This document shows, in pieces, positions 26,001-41,000 of a DNA stretch of 64,000 nucleotides. The position numbers and the translations under genes were made by a program. This DNA comes from Adlercreutzia equolifaciens. Lineage in GTDB: Bacteria > Actinomycetota > Coriobacteriia > Coriobacteriales > Eggerthellaceae. Where the stretch lies: contig NZ_JARFIK010000002.1 in the NCBI RefSeq assembly GCF_029076695.1, forward strand, positions 186,001 through 250,000, read 5' to 3'. The notes beneath the pieces are model-generated. The model searched no databases, was not told the DNA's origin, and was given only the letters and a program-made list of their open reading frames with translations. How positions within the stretch are numbered: position 1 is the first letter of the stretch; each line of letters opens with the position of its first letter.

Positions 26001-29000
26001 GCCGCTCCGGCTGCCGACGACGGCATCGCCACGGCATCGGCTGACGACGAGACGGTGGCGGCTGAGGGCGACGAGGGCGACGGCCAGGACGACGAGACTG
26101 CCGCCGAAGGCGACGGCGAGGACGCCGACAAGGGCGACAACGCCGGCAGCGACGAGGGCGACGGCACCGGTGAGGATGGCGACAACGGCGAGGGCGAGGG
26201 CTCGGGCGAGACCACCGAGCCGACGGAGCCTATCGATCCCGTCGAGCCCACTGATCCCGTCGAGCCGGCGGAGCCCTATGTCGGCGACAAGGAGCCCTTC
26301 AACTCGAGCGCCTACTATCAGATTTTCGACCTGGACAACTATGAGGGCAACGCCGCCCTGCCGAGCCGCCGCCAGAACGTGCAGCCCTATGGCATGGACT
26401 ACAGCTGGACGCTTATCAATCGCAGCCATACCGGCGTGCATGCGCCGCTGTACGGTCAGTTCTACGGCTCGCCGAATATGCCGGCGGTCAAGGGCTGGAC
26501 GGTGCTCAACAACACCGTGGTCACCGACCTCGCCGTCTTCGGCGAGGGCGCGCTGTCCGATGAGCAGCAGATGCTCGCTCCCATGGGCGTACGGGTGACC
26601 GACGGCTCCCAGATCGACTTCAACGACGGCCTGAAGAACGGCGTGACGCTCTATGCCGAGACGGGCACCCATGCCATCCAGCGCAAGCCCTTCGTGCGCA
26701 CCTGGAATACGGTGAGCAAGTTCGTGGAGAACGTGGACGAGGACACCGCCTCCGACGAGCGCACCTCCGATGCCGTGAAGGCCGATAACATCACCTACTT
26801 CGTGGACACCGAATCCGAGGCGCGCCAGCTGAACATCCATGTGGAGAACCGCTACTGGCTGGCCGATCAGCCCTATACGTGGTATGACACCTACTACGAT
26901 TCCTCCAGCAGCACCTACGGCTATCTGTACCGCTACGCTTCGGGCTATCGCTCCACTCAGCCGAATACGGCTTACGCCACGTCGGCGTACACCAACAACT
27001 ACAGCGTGGACGGCGGCCAGAAGGGCACGCTCGTGCTCCCCGTGGTCACGGTGGTGCTGCCCTACGGCGTGGCTCCCTACAGCCGCACCACGCAGTTCCC
27101 CTACAGCGGCAACGGCGAGACCGTGGAAATTGACGCCCAGGATTGGGACATCTCCTCGGTGGTGGGGGCCGACGCCTCCAACTACACCAACCTCGGCAAC
27201 GCCGTCACGCCCGAGGACGAAACCGACTACACCACCTTGAACTCGGTGAACGACAACCTGTCCCACGAGTGGAAGGCGGCCAACTTCAAGGTGACGAGCA
27301 CCTACGAGCAGGTGTCCACCGATACGGGCGCTAACGAGTATCGCTACGTGGTGCGCTTCGAGCCCACCTCCACCGGCTTCAACGAGCAGCGCGACCTGGT
27401 GACGAGCATTGTGAACAACGGCCTGGCCACCTTCAAGCTGAACATCGTCACCTACGACGAGCCCAAGGGCCTCGACGGCGAGGCGTCCTACCGCGCCTAC
27501 GACAACATCCGCACCTACGTCACCTCCAAGGTGCCCGGCTACAAGTTCCTTACCGACGAGGACGTTACGGTAAAGCAGGGATCGGCGGCTACGGCGGTGG
27601 CTTCGCCCTTCTATGCCGGCTCCTTGGCGCAGCCCACGCCGGCCCAGAACGCCGACTCCCAGCGCTACGACCAGTACTACAACAACACCACCGCCAACCA
27701 GACCAGCTACAAGAACGCCTACCACGGTTACCAGGGCAAAAAGGCAGCCGGCAACGACCTGCGCCTCGATGCCACGACAAGCTCGTGGCTCAGCTACTCC
27801 CGAGTCTGGTCCTCGACGGGGGGCTACTATTACAAGGCTTCGACGCGCAATATCATTCGCACGCTCATTGCCGACAGCTCTATTAATTCCGGTACGGCTA
27901 CCTCTGAGTCGGTGCCTACCAATTACCTGGTGGGCTTCAACGGCCGCTACACGGAAGGGGAGGGCACCCAGCGCACGGCCTCTTTGGGCGGCACGGGTCT
28001 TTCCGGCCCGCTGCCTCTGTGCGGCTCGGAGACCGGCTTGGTCAAGACCGGCAAGGGCCTGCTGGTGGGCGACTACACTCTCCACCGTTACGGCCTGTCC
28101 GCTGCCAGCACCAAGGCCCTGAACCTCAATACGATGGCGGGCACCAACGGCAAGGTGGAGAACGGCACCACGGCCGAGGTGTCGGTCGTCGAGCCCTTCG
28201 TAAGCCGCGCCCGCGTGCTGGCGGCCGGCGAGGGCGAGGCCGTGGAGGGCCTGGTTCATAGCGACGAGGGCATCTACAGCGCCACTAAGCTGCGCGTGCG
28301 CCAGCCCACCCTGCAGGCGGCCTACGAGGTGGAGGCCAACCCCACCAACCGTCCGGTAGACCAGTGGTCCCAGGAGAAGGTGCCCACCACCGATGCGGGC
28401 ACCTCCTATACCGGCGCCGGCGCCAGCCAGGGCATGATCATCAACACCGACGGCTCCATCATCACCGCGGTGCAGGTGCCGACGGTTACCACCAGCAACG
28501 GGGTGACCACGGCCACGCGCAAGCGCCAGAAGCTGTCCACCAACAACCAGAAGCTCATCGAGGTGACGGAGGCCACCCAGACGAACACGGCTACCAAGGC
28601 CGTGGTGGTAACCACCGACCTCTACGAGTACACCGACACCGACACCACTACCTTGGGTACCCTGGTGCGCGAGGCCCATCGCACCGACAACCAGACGACG
28701 GGCGATGTGACGGTGACGGTCACGTACTATGACGAGGAGACGGGCGCGGCCGAGTGGCGCATCACCCGTACCTACAAGACCTCGACCGGCCCTCTGACGG
28801 CCGGCGGTACGGCTACGGGACGCATCTACACCGCCTATACCACCAAGCTGTACAATGCCATCGACGGCACGCTGAAGATCGTGGCCGACGAGTCCTACGA
28901 CAGCATGGTGCCCAACGGCGACTCCTTCCGCGTGGCCGAGAGCACCGTGGTCTACACCTACGATGACGAGGGCGGCTATGTTGCCGACACCCGCGAGTCC

Positions 29001-32000
29001 CAGTCCATCGGTCGTATCTTCCGCTTGGAGCCCGAGCTGGGCTGGCAGTACGAGGCCGACGTGCTCGACGTGTTCGGCATGCTCAACGACTGGGTGACCC
29101 ACGAGACCATCTTCGCTCCCACCGAGGAGACCGAGGCTTGGCAGTACTCCGAGAACCCCTGGTTCGCCGCGACGGTGACCAACCACACCGATACCAACGA
29201 CGAGGCGCGCAAGGGCGACCTGAAGCACGCCAAGCTGGTGTTCTCGCTGCATCTGCCCTCGCAGGTGACCTTCTTCGACGGCGAGCTGCTGACCGACGAC
29301 AAGGAGCTGGCCGACAGCGACGACCATTACCGCTGGATTGGCGACTACCAGGACAACGATTACAACTTCTACGTGGAGCGCACCTATGTGCCCCGCGGCC
29401 AGACCGAGGCTGTGACCGAGCTTTTGACGCCGAAGGACCTCATCCTGCGCGGTTGGGAAGTGAAGATCATCTCGCAGCCCGACTACGGCGACAATCACTT
29501 CGCCGCCGACGCCCAGGATGCGGCCAACCTGAACTACGCCAAGGCTGATCCGGACGACCCGGAGGACACCCTGGCCTCCCGCAGCGACGAGGCGGTCAAG
29601 AGCCATGCCCATGATTCCGAGGTAGTGGTCTTCGAGTTGGCGCCGCCCGACGACGCCACCGACGAGGAGTACCAGACCTACGACTCCCTGGTGCGCGCCA
29701 CCTATGCCGGCGTGCGCCCCAACGGCTACTTCGGCTACGGCGATTCCATCACGCTGAAGATTCGCACCCGCATCGACAACATGGGCCCCGAGGCCACGGC
29801 CATTGACGAGTCCATGATCGACGCGGCTACCTCGGTGGGCGACACCACGGACAGCTCGCTCATCAATCTGATCAACGTGGCCGACCAGCTGCGCCAGATT
29901 GCCGCCTGGGCGGGCGACGGCTCCCGTGCCTACGTGACGGCCCACCAGAACGACCTGAGCTGGATCGAGAACAGCTCGGAAGTGGGCTGGCGCCATCTGT
30001 ACACCGACGGCTCGGTCATTCCCGACGACGAGACGGTGGAGGCCGGCAAGGACGAGGACGGCAACGCCCTTGCCCCCGGTACCATCACCGAGCCCACCGT
30101 GGCGTGGAAGGGCAAGATCGAGAAGGATCAGAGCCACCGCGCCGGCGTGGGCTTCAAGAACCAGTCCATGTCCCGCATCTACCGCGAGGGTCTGACGGCC
30201 GAGGACGGCAAGACGGCCACTAGCGTGACCGACTACGATTGCGACGAGGTGTACGACGATCTGTTCGTCTATGCCGACTCCGGCTCCTTCCGCCTGCGCA
30301 AGCCCTCGGCGGTGGTGCGCGCCGACACGGCCAAGAACCGCGAGGGCTTCGTCAACGGCGACATGGGCGTCGAGGCGGGCGAGGATGCTTCCTACAAGGG
30401 CCAGAACGACCTCTATATCACCGAGGCGGTGAACACCGGCGGTGCCGTGAACAGCTTCGTGGTGGACTGGCAGGTGCCGTTCTGGGCTACGAAGAAGACC
30501 TCGGTCTACGATGCTCCCTTCGAGAGCGAGACCGAGCGCGTGGCCCGTCTGGCCTCGGTGCTCGACCAGGTGTCCACCGGCGTGTGGGAAGTGCCCGGCT
30601 CGTCGTACACCACCACCTATACCTACAAGGGCGTCCCCATCGAGTTCGATGAGGACGGCACCTACACCGTGGCCGGCGGGGGTCCGAAGGACGACACCGG
30701 CGCGCCCACCGATGCGGTCTACCACCTCGACAGCTTCGGCAACGTGGTGGATGCCGAGGGCGTCCTGGCCGCCGACTTCAAGGCCACGCGCACCGCCGAT
30801 GGCGACAGCGAGGCCAACCAGATCGAGTCGAAGCTGCGCGTGTTCATGTACGCGCGCATTGCCAGCGACGACACGTCCTCCTACGGCAACGGCTACGACG
30901 AGCAGAACGGCTCGGAGTACGCCGACCATGAGAACTTCGCCCTGTCCGGCACCGATGCCGACCGCGACTACTTCTACGGCGAGGACGACACCGACTGGTT
31001 CGGCGACTCCACCGACTACAACACCGCCGACGCCTCGACGGCCCACTGGATTCCGATCGGCGACATGAACGGCTACGCCGTGGCCGACAAGGAGAACGTG
31101 ACCATTCAGGCCCGTTCGTTCCTGAACAGCTACCCGGGCTACGAGGTGCGTCAGATTCGCTGGGTCATCAAGGCCGTGGAGCCCCAGGCCGACGGCACCT
31201 ACGATGCCAACGACGACCGCCTGTCCTACGATGTGCCCGTGCCCCACGGCTTCCGCCTGAACGTGGACGCCCTGGCCGACGATCCGGCCGTGCCCGAGAC
31301 CCAGGGCATCCAGGAGCCCGACGAGATCGATCCGCGCCGCATGAACGTGGGCTGGCAGCTGTCCCTCAACCCGGACGGCACGGTGGCCAAGGACTCCAAG
31401 GGCAACTACATTCTGGAGACCGGCTACTCGGTGCCCGCCTCGGTGACGAACAACGCGCCCATGCTGCGCTTCAACACCACGGTGGTCACCGAGCCCACCA
31501 TGGGCCAGGCCTCGGCCAACCCCGACGACGAGAAGTGGGCCGAGCTGGAGAAGACCATCCGCAAGGAAGAGGCCAACAACGTCCATATCAACCACTTCGT
31601 CAGCGCCACGCCGCGCTACGACGACACGAAGTTCGTGGCCTACCAGCGCGACCGTGCCGGCTTCTACCGTACCGACGAGGAGCCCGTGCTCTCGCTCGAG
31701 ATTGTGTCGGGCTACTTCTCCGGTGCCGGCACCTCGGGCTTCAGCTGGGAGGAGAACCAGAAGACCATCAACCGTGCCAGCTCGCTGATGATGCGCTACA
31801 AGATCATCCTGTCGAACCTGTCCACCGAGCAGATGGCCGCCAACAACTACTCCGGCTACGAGGAGGATGTGTGCACCAACCCGCAGATCTCCACGATGCT
31901 GGCCTACATCGAGGGCCTGGGCTCGGCGAAGAGCCTGCTGAATACCGTGGCGACGGGCGATTTGGAGCACAAGCCGTTCACCTATGTGGACTACGATACG

Positions 32001-35000
32001 CTGACCAGCAGCATTGCCTCGGGCAGCGAAGAGTACGCCTATTTCGACTGGGGCTATAAGACCACCACGTCCATTAACCCTGTCACGGGTCGTACCGTGC
32101 CGGCCGCCAACATCAACAACAAGACGCCCATCTGGACCTACTATGTGGCCGATTCGGACGACTACCTGCAGCCGCAGCAGAAGAGCGAGCGCCAGGGCAT
32201 GACCGTGCCCCAGCTGCTGAACCCCTATATCAACACCGAGGACGCCGACGTGACCGCCGAGGACAAGATGGGCTCGGCCGACGAGGAGCTGAAGTTCGAC
32301 CGTAAGTTCATGAGCTGGCACTTCACCGGCGCCAAGGACAACAACAACGCCATCACCCGCGGCATTCTGTATCCGGGCGAGTCCATGGTCATCGAGCTTT
32401 TGGTGCCCCTGGACAGCCAGTTCGACGACACGCTGCCCACGCAGCTGCTGTCCACCTACGGCTACGGCTACAAGCCGGGCAACTACAACGGCTACCTGCC
32501 CAACGAGACCGAGGACGGCGTGCGCCGCGCCCGCGAGTCCGATACCCGCGACGCGAACCTGGACGGCCAGACCGACCAGCTGCACCTGCTCATGTCCCTG
32601 GCTCCGCTGGAGTTTGCCGGCTCGGCGGCCGTGAACCAGACCAAGGTGTCCGGCTCCACGCTGGAAACCCAGGCCATGCGCGACATCAACGGTGCCGCCG
32701 CCGTGCCCGAGGGCTCCAGCTACAGCTACACCGCCACGCTGCGCAACCCGCTCAATCCCACCACCGAGGCCACGCGCGCCGAGTACTTCAAGAACGTGGT
32801 GTTCTACGACATCCTGCCGTTCTACGGCGACGCGGCGGCAGTGAACTCCAATCCGCCCGAGGGCGACCAGCGCGAACCGCAGCCTGCCGAGCGCGAGTCC
32901 ATGTGGGCCGGCCGCTTGACCGACCTGGACTCCATCGTGGTGACCGACTACGACGGTTCGAGTGCGAACAACGTGCCCAAGGAGATGGTGGACGGCAAGG
33001 ACGTCACCGTGTGGGTGGGCCCGTTCAAGCGCACCGTCCAGAACGGCTCGCCGCACATCGAGGCGCTGACCGAGGACGATCTGCTGTGGCTGTACAAGTA
33101 CGACTCCTTCGAGATCTACGACGAGAACTGGAACGTCATCGACAGCCAGGATGATGAGCGCACCGTGCTCATCGACGACATCAAAGACGACGCTGCCAAG
33201 ATGGAGGAGTACAACTTCGTCCGCCTGGCCGACCTGAAGGCCTACGTGGCGTCGCACCCCGAGAAGAAGGAAGAGCTCACCCGCGCCCTGCGCGCCATCT
33301 GGGTGACGGTGAAGCCGGACATCTATGTGAAGTGCCGTGGCTACATGCGCCTGACCTACAACCTGGACGCGCCGCTCAACCTGCCCAAGTTCCTGGGCAC
33401 GAAGACCGGCGACCCGGATGTGGACCTCATGCGTACCCCCACCGCCGAGGAGTACGCCGCCATGACGCCGGCCGAGCGCGAGCTGGCCGAGCGCCGCGTG
33501 GTGCGCGCTGAGCAGATGTTCAAGACGGTGCAGTGGAACACCTTCATGCACCGCTTGGACGAGAGTCCCTATGCCGTGGCACCGCTGACCGAGAACGCCC
33601 GCGCCGGCGTGTTCATCGACGCGCCGGACAATCGCGGCTATTTGGGCGACTACGTGTACCTGGATACCAACTGGAACGGCAAGCTGGACGATACCAAGCT
33701 GGGCGAGGAGGGCTATCAGACCTCGGCCAACGGCCGTAAGCTCATTCGCGGTGCCCTCTACGACGAGGACGGCGGCCTGGAGTACTTTGACAACTCCGTC
33801 ATGGACGACGGCAAGGGCAACAAGGTAAGCGCCCTGAAGGATCTGGACTACGATCTGGAAGAGGACGATCCGGGCATCAACGAGGTCAAGGTCGAGCTAC
33901 TCAACCAGTACGGCAACCCTGTCAATGCCGACGGCGAGTGCGTCATGATGCTGAACAACGACATGACCAACAACCAGGACCGCTGGGTGCGCTGCGATCC
34001 GAAGACCGGGCTGCCTCTGCTGGACAACTGGGGCATGTACATCAATGCCGACGCCGGCGAGCCGCTGGTGACCTACACTACCACCGACTACTACGGCAAC
34101 CCGGGCTACTTCATCCTGTCGAACCTGAAGCCGGGCAAGTACTGCCTGCGCTACACCTTCCCGGAGGAGTACTACAACTTCTCGCCCACCACCGAGACTA
34201 TCGGTGTGGCGGGCCACGAGGTGAAGGTGACCACCGAGCGTATCGAGCCCGATGAGGAAACGGGCCAGAAGGCCGCCCTCGTGGTGACCACCGACCTGAA
34301 CGACCCCATCGAGGTGGAGGCGGTCAAGTACGACACCGCCAACATCGACAACCCGGATCGCTCGCAGTACAACGCCAAGATCCACGAGGACTACGACGCC
34401 CAGATGACCGGCTACAAGCTGGGCATTGCCCAGGGCTCCACCTTCGAGGGCGTGGTGTACCGCGACGACATGCTGGCCGACGGCAGCCTGGAAGAGGACA
34501 CGCAGATCAATTCGCTGCTCGATTCGGTGGGCGCCGGCACCGGCAACTTGGAGTCCCAGATGAAGGGCGCTACGCCGGCCGACGAGTACCGCCTGGACAA
34601 CATCAAGGTGGCCGTCTACGAGTACGATCCGGAGACGGGCACCACCTCGCCCGACATTGCTCTGGACGCCGACGGCAACCTGGCCACGGTGACTACAGGC
34701 GAGGACGGCTTCTTCCGCTTCCGTCTGCGCACGGGCACCACCTACGTCATCCGCACCTCCGACCTGGATTCCGACCGCCTGCTGAAGGCCACCCTGACCA
34801 CCTGGGACCAGAACCCCCTGCGCTTCCCGTCCGACGGCGACTATGCGCTGTCCGATGGCACGCTGGGCAATTTGAACTACGATCTCCTCGATGCCGACGG
34901 CAACGCCATCAAGGTGGCCGACAACGACCTGCGCTACGTCTACGGCTCCTCGCGCACCTATCCCTTCGAGGCCACGCTGCCCTTGGTGGACGGCAAGGTG

Positions 35001-38000
35001 CTCTACGAGGACGACGAGAACCGCTGGATGGGCTACAAGCGCCAGAACAAGTTCGCGCTCGGCTACATTGACGGCACCAAGGGCTACTTGGGCAACAACG
35101 TGTGGAACGACGTGAACTACGACGGCGTGCAGCAGGATACCGAGCCCGGTATCGGCCAGGGCTTCGACGAGGCCAACCCCGGCGTCAAGGTGAAGCTGGA
35201 GCAGTGGTACTACGTGCCGGCCCACACCGACGAGACCACCGGCGAGGCCGTGGCGGGGCAGTGGAAGCTGTACCCGGGCTATTGGGAGGACGTCATCGTC
35301 GATGGCAAGCCCAACGGCGAGAAGCAGTGGGTCGACGGACTGCGCGAGGCCTACACGGGCGACGCGGCCGCAGCCGGCATCTATCTGTTCCGCGACGTGA
35401 CCACCTATGTGACCGATCCCGATGACGGCCAGACCTCGCGTCTGGCGGGCTATCGCCTGCGCATCGACACCGAGGATCTGACGGCGTTGGGGGAGGACTA
35501 TGCCGTGACCCTGCGCGACCAGCTGGCGCCGAGCCTTGACGCTGACGGCAACGAGGTGCTCATCAAGTCCATGGACGCCGATTCCGACATTGCCGCCAAG
35601 CCGCAGGCCACCTCGGTGCTGTCCCAGGCCCGCGCCGTGCAGACCGACGAGGATGGCAACCCTCTGGTTATCGACGGCGAAGTCCAGTACACCAACGCCC
35701 AGAACGCCGACGGCACCAACGCCGCCAACGTCGACGGCAGCCAGAAGACCGTGACCACGTACTACCTGAACGAGTCCGGCTCCGAGCACGAGTCCGGCTC
35801 CTTCTACGACGAGTACATCGTGCTGGCCTCCATCGGCCAGCTGTCGGCGAGCCCCGCGGCCTTCAGCGAGTTCGCCTACGGCGATACCGAGGCCGATGCC
35901 CAGACGGTTACCTACACCATCACCTACACCAACGAGACCGACTCGGCCCAGCTGGTGGACATCGTCGATCCCTATCCGGCGAACATGGTGGGCCAGCCTT
36001 CGGCCCTGGGCGCCCAGATCGGCGTGCTCGACATCACGGGCCGCACGGTGGTGAAGTGGGCCGGCGTGCCGGTGGTGCCCGGCGAGACGGTCACGCGCAC
36101 CGTCACCTACAAGGTTATTCCCGTGCAGACCGTCGTGCACCAGTCCATCATCCGCGCGGGCGCCGATGGTGAGATCGAAACCAACACCGTCTCGCATCGC
36201 GTCGATCAGACCGAGCACTTGGCCGCCACCGAGCCGTGGCTGCCCAACGACGGCTTTGCCAGCGACAACTTGATTGCCGCCTACAACACCATGGTGGAAA
36301 CCTACAACCAGGCCAACAAGAATCCCGATGGCACCTACCCGGAGAACTTCACGCCGAAGACTCCCTGGAGCCTGGAGGTGACGGCTGCGGGCGACGAGCG
36401 CGAGCGCGATCTGGTGCGCGACGCCTTCATCGCCCTGGTGGACGATGCCTATACCATGCAGCAGGCCGCCGAGCTGGCCGTGCCCGACGAGCCCGTGGCC
36501 CTGCCCGACCCCGAAGAGCTGAACATCGAGAACGACAAGTACTCGAAGGACACCTCGGCCGACACCGGCGAGCTGGTGGAGGTTTCGGTTGACGAGGCCC
36601 GTACCTCGTGGAACGAGTACTGGACCGAGTTCGTGGACACCTACCAGAACGTGCTCGGCTTCACCTATTACAGCGACGAGACGAAGAGCCTCGTGACTCC
36701 CAGCGCCCTGGACACGGTCATTCCGGAGGGCATGAGCATCACCGACTTCTTCCCGCAGTTCGTCGTCGATCCGTACTTCTCCTTCGGTTATCCCGACGGC
36801 ACCGCCGACGTGGACGCCAGTAGCTACCCCAAGCGCGTGTACCGCGACTACAAAGAGGCCTACGAGGGTTGGGCGGCCGAGGGCGAAGTGGCGGCCTACG
36901 AGGGCTACAAAGCCACCTACGACCGCATGAAGGCGGCCTATGACGCGGCCATGGCCCGCTACAACCAGGCCTTCGAGGTGTACACGGCGCTCAACGACGA
37001 GTACACCCGCTTCAAGCGCGAGTACGCCACGTGGACCAAGAACGTGGAGACTTTCGAGAGCGAGATGAACTACGGCGCCGGCAAGATGGTGCAGGACGAC
37101 ATCGTCTACGACTTGGGCGATGCGGCGCGTCTGTACAACTGGGACGCCGGCCTGGTAGTGGTGCCCCGCGGTGCGCTGGAAGGCCGCATCTGGGATGACA
37201 GCTACCATGACGAGGCGTTCATTCCCGCCGGCGTCGACACGGCGACGGTATCCGAGCGCGGCTACAACGGCATTCAGGACGGCGCCATCACCCACTGGGT
37301 GGTGAATAGCAACGGCGGCGAGGGCTCCCAGGCGGTCATCGAGTGGGTGCTCGAAGGTCGCGCCGTGCCCGAGGACACCGAGGGCGCCCAGCGCGTCCGC
37401 GTGGTGGAAGAGGGCACCCCCGGGGCCTACGAGATCGAGGCCTATCCGGCCGAGCAGGGTCTGGCCGGCGAGACCGTCTACCTGACCCAGTGGTACTACG
37501 TGCCGGCCGCCTCGCCCATTACCGATGCCGCCGACGAGGAGCCCATCCGAGCGGCTCTGGTCGAGGCCGGCCTCATCGATCCTGCAGCCGCTGGCCTGGA
37601 GGTGATGTTCGAGGCCGCCGAGGACGACGGCTTTACCGTGACGGTGACCACTGACGAGGGCACGGCCGTCATTGAGGCGGAACTTTCCGCCGACGGTCGG
37701 GGCCTGTGGATTCGCAACGACGCCTTTGGTACCGACAAGTTCACGTCGCAGCCGGTCAAGGCCGATGCCGACGATGAGGACGATGCCGCGGCGGCTGATG
37801 AGGAGACCGCGGTGCGCCCGCGCTCGACGGGCGCCTGGAACGTCGAAGGGGAGGCCGGCGTCATTGCTGTGGCCACCGGCGACACGAAGGAGGTGGCCAC
37901 CGACGAGGAAGTGGGCACCGATCCGGAGACCGGCGAGCCCATCTACGCCACCGCCTCGAGCGACGAGGATCTGGGCGTCTATCTCTTCGACAATCTGCCG

Positions 38001-41000
38001 GCGGCCTATACCTCGCCGACGGGCGTGCACTATCTGGCCTCCTACCGTGTGGAGCTGGGGCCGCTGAAGCGCGTCGACGCCCAAGGCGATACCGCGTCGT
38101 CCAACGACGACGAGCAATGGCTGCTCAGCCGCTACCACGAGGGCGAGGACGGCACCATCGACGCCGACGCCTCGGCCGAGGACGGCACGGCGGGCATCGC
38201 CCTGTCCGCTCAGGACCAGGTGATGGTCCTCGACGGCCAGACCGTCAGCGGCACGCGCGCCCATTCCGGCCAGATCATCATGGCCGGCACCACCGACGCC
38301 GAGGGCAGCACGGTGGACCCGGCGGTGACCGAGGTGACGCTGAACGCCTCGAAGGTGACCGTGCCTTTGGACGACGTGCTGGTCGATGCGTCCGCCGCGG
38401 CGCCGGCTACCTACTACAAGTACGCCGGCGGTCAGTACGTGGCTCTGGGCGCGAACGAGAACTACGATGGCCAGCGCTACGTGAAGACGGCCGACGGCAG
38501 CTACGTGCGCAAGGCCGCCGTCGAGGAGACCGCCTACGTCACCTACGACTGGCTGACTTATCGCACGCGCACCGACGGGGCGCCGGAGTTCTCCATCGAT
38601 TCGGAGACCCAGCTGCTGGTGCGCAATCCCATCAACGGCGGCGATGCCGGCGAGGTGGCCCCGCCCACCCAGGCCATCGAGGGCGTGGTGTGGAACGACG
38701 AGAACAACGACGGCGTGCGCGGCGACGATGAGGAGCTCCTGGCGGGCATGCAGGTGACGCTCGAGCGCTACTACCAGGTTATCGGCGCGAGCACTGACGA
38801 GTGGACCTATGATCCCACCTGGGCCGATGAGGAGGCCCAGCAGGCCTACGAGGCCGATCCGACCGTGGGTCTTGCCGGGGACAACCACTACGGCGCCGCC
38901 TACGAGACGGACGCCGAGGCGACCCACAACGTGCTGACCGACGACTCCGGCGTCTATCGCTTCGAGCACTTGAAGACTCAGGGCACCCTGGACCTGCCCG
39001 TCGAGGGCGCCGAGGACCAGACGGCTCCGTGCGCCGTCATCTTCGGCTACAAGGTGCGCCTCACGGCGGCCGACTGGTGGAATCGCTATTGGGGCACGGC
39101 CAAGTACCTGCAGGGCGCGTCCTACGCCGTGGGCTCCCGCGATTACCAGTCCGACTCCGATCTGATCCACGAGACCGGCTATATGACCGCGGCCGCCGAA
39201 GGCGACGGGGCCAGTCCCGAGGAGGCCATCGTGCTGCTGGGAGCCCAGACGACGGGCTCTGCCGTGCAGAACAGCGCCACCGTGGCCAATGCCAACAACA
39301 ACGCTTTGAACACGCGCGATCGCTATAGCCTGGCAAGCACCTACGGGCCCGAGAGCCGTTACGGCGCCAACGCCGTGCCGGCCGTGGCATCGGTGGACGC
39401 GGTAGTGGAGACGCTGCGCGAAGCCGGCGAGGAGGTAACGCCTGCGGCAGTAGCCGAGGCCTTCGAGACCCCGGTGGCCTACGATCTGGCCCGCGGCGCC
39501 GACCGCGCCCACAATGATGCGGGCCTGCGCGTGCCGGCGGCCCAGTCCATCGAGGGCACCGTGTGGCACGACGCCAGCTACGACGGTCTGCTGGACGAGG
39601 ACGAGACGGGCATCGGCGGCAAGAAGGTGCTGCTGAAGCAGTGGTTCTTCGTGCCCGTAGCCGACGAGGTGGATGAGGAGGCGGTAGCGGCCGCCCTGGA
39701 AGAGGCCGGTCTTGACGGCGAGACGGCCGAGACCCAGATGGCCGAGGGCGGCGTCTGGGTGCGCAACCGCGCCTTCGGGGCTGATGAGTACACCTTCGCG
39801 GCTCTGAGCGACGGTGCGGCGCCCCATGCCCTGACCTATGCCATCCCGAATGCGGCCCGCGACGAGGAGACGGCGGCCCTGGCCACGCTGACGGATCAGG
39901 GCAGTGCCGAGACCCTGGGCCGGTACGCCTTCGCCAACCTGCCCACGCGCCATGTGGTGGCGCGCCACGGGGCCGACGAAGAGGCAGGCCTTGCGTCCAC
40001 GCTGGCCGTGCCCGCCCGCGAGTACCTGGCCGGCTATACGGTGGAGGTGCTCGGCGGTGCGGTTACCTCGCAGGATGCCGCGGCCATTCCGGGCTTGCCG
40101 GCCACTCTGCTCCAGCAGGACAGCAACGATGCCGCTGCCGTCAACTCCAAGGCCGTCTCGGCCCTGAGCGCCCATGAGGCCGGCTACGAGGCCGGCAACT
40201 ACCCAGTGCGCTGGAACGAGCAGTCGGTGCAGGCGACGGTGGGCGAGGGAGCCGAGCGCGCCGTTGCCAAGGCCGTCCTGGACGGCAAGATTGTGCTGGC
40301 GGCCCTGGCCGAGTACCAGGGAGCCGACGACGAGGCCGGCGTCGAGCGCCGCGATCGCGCGGCCGGTACGCGCCTGGCTGGCGGCGCCGTCGAGGCCGCC
40401 GGCACGCCGGCCCAGTACTTCGTGGGCCAGGAGCGCTCTGCTGAGGCAGCCGGCTCGCTGGCCGGTGCCACCGTGGCGGCCCTGGATGCCCAGACGGCAG
40501 CCTACGACTTCTCGCGCGGTCAGGACGAGACGCGCATGAACGCCGGCTTCGGCGAGTACGGCTACACCACCATTTCCGGCAAGGTGTGGCGCGATCACAA
40601 CTTCGACGGCATTCTCAATCCCGGCGAGCAGCTGCTGGGCGGCCGCACGCTGGCCATCACCCAGTGGTTCTATGTGCCCGAGGGAACCCAGGACGCCGAG
40701 GGCAACGATCTCATCGAGGCCTTGACGGCCGATGAGGCCTTCGAGGTACGTCCGACGGACAACACCATCGTGGCCGCCACGGGTAGCACCGAGGCCGTGG
40801 TGGAGCAGGGCGCCTGGGTCCATGCGCTGACCGATGCCGAGCTGGCGGCGGCCGGGGCGACCGGCAAGGCCCGCTCGAGCTTCTTCGCCGCGGACGCCAC
40901 CACCGATGCCACCGACGAGAAGGGCCTGGGCGTCTACGAGTTCGCCCAGCTGCCCAGCTACGTGTTCCTCACGAATACGAAGAACCAGGGCGAGGCGGCC

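Noticed and set aside
21987-33551. Antisense open frame of 3,854 codons
   Set aside because: Same compositional shadow effect; no motif, no ribosome site, and amino-acid composition typical of reversed high-GC genes.
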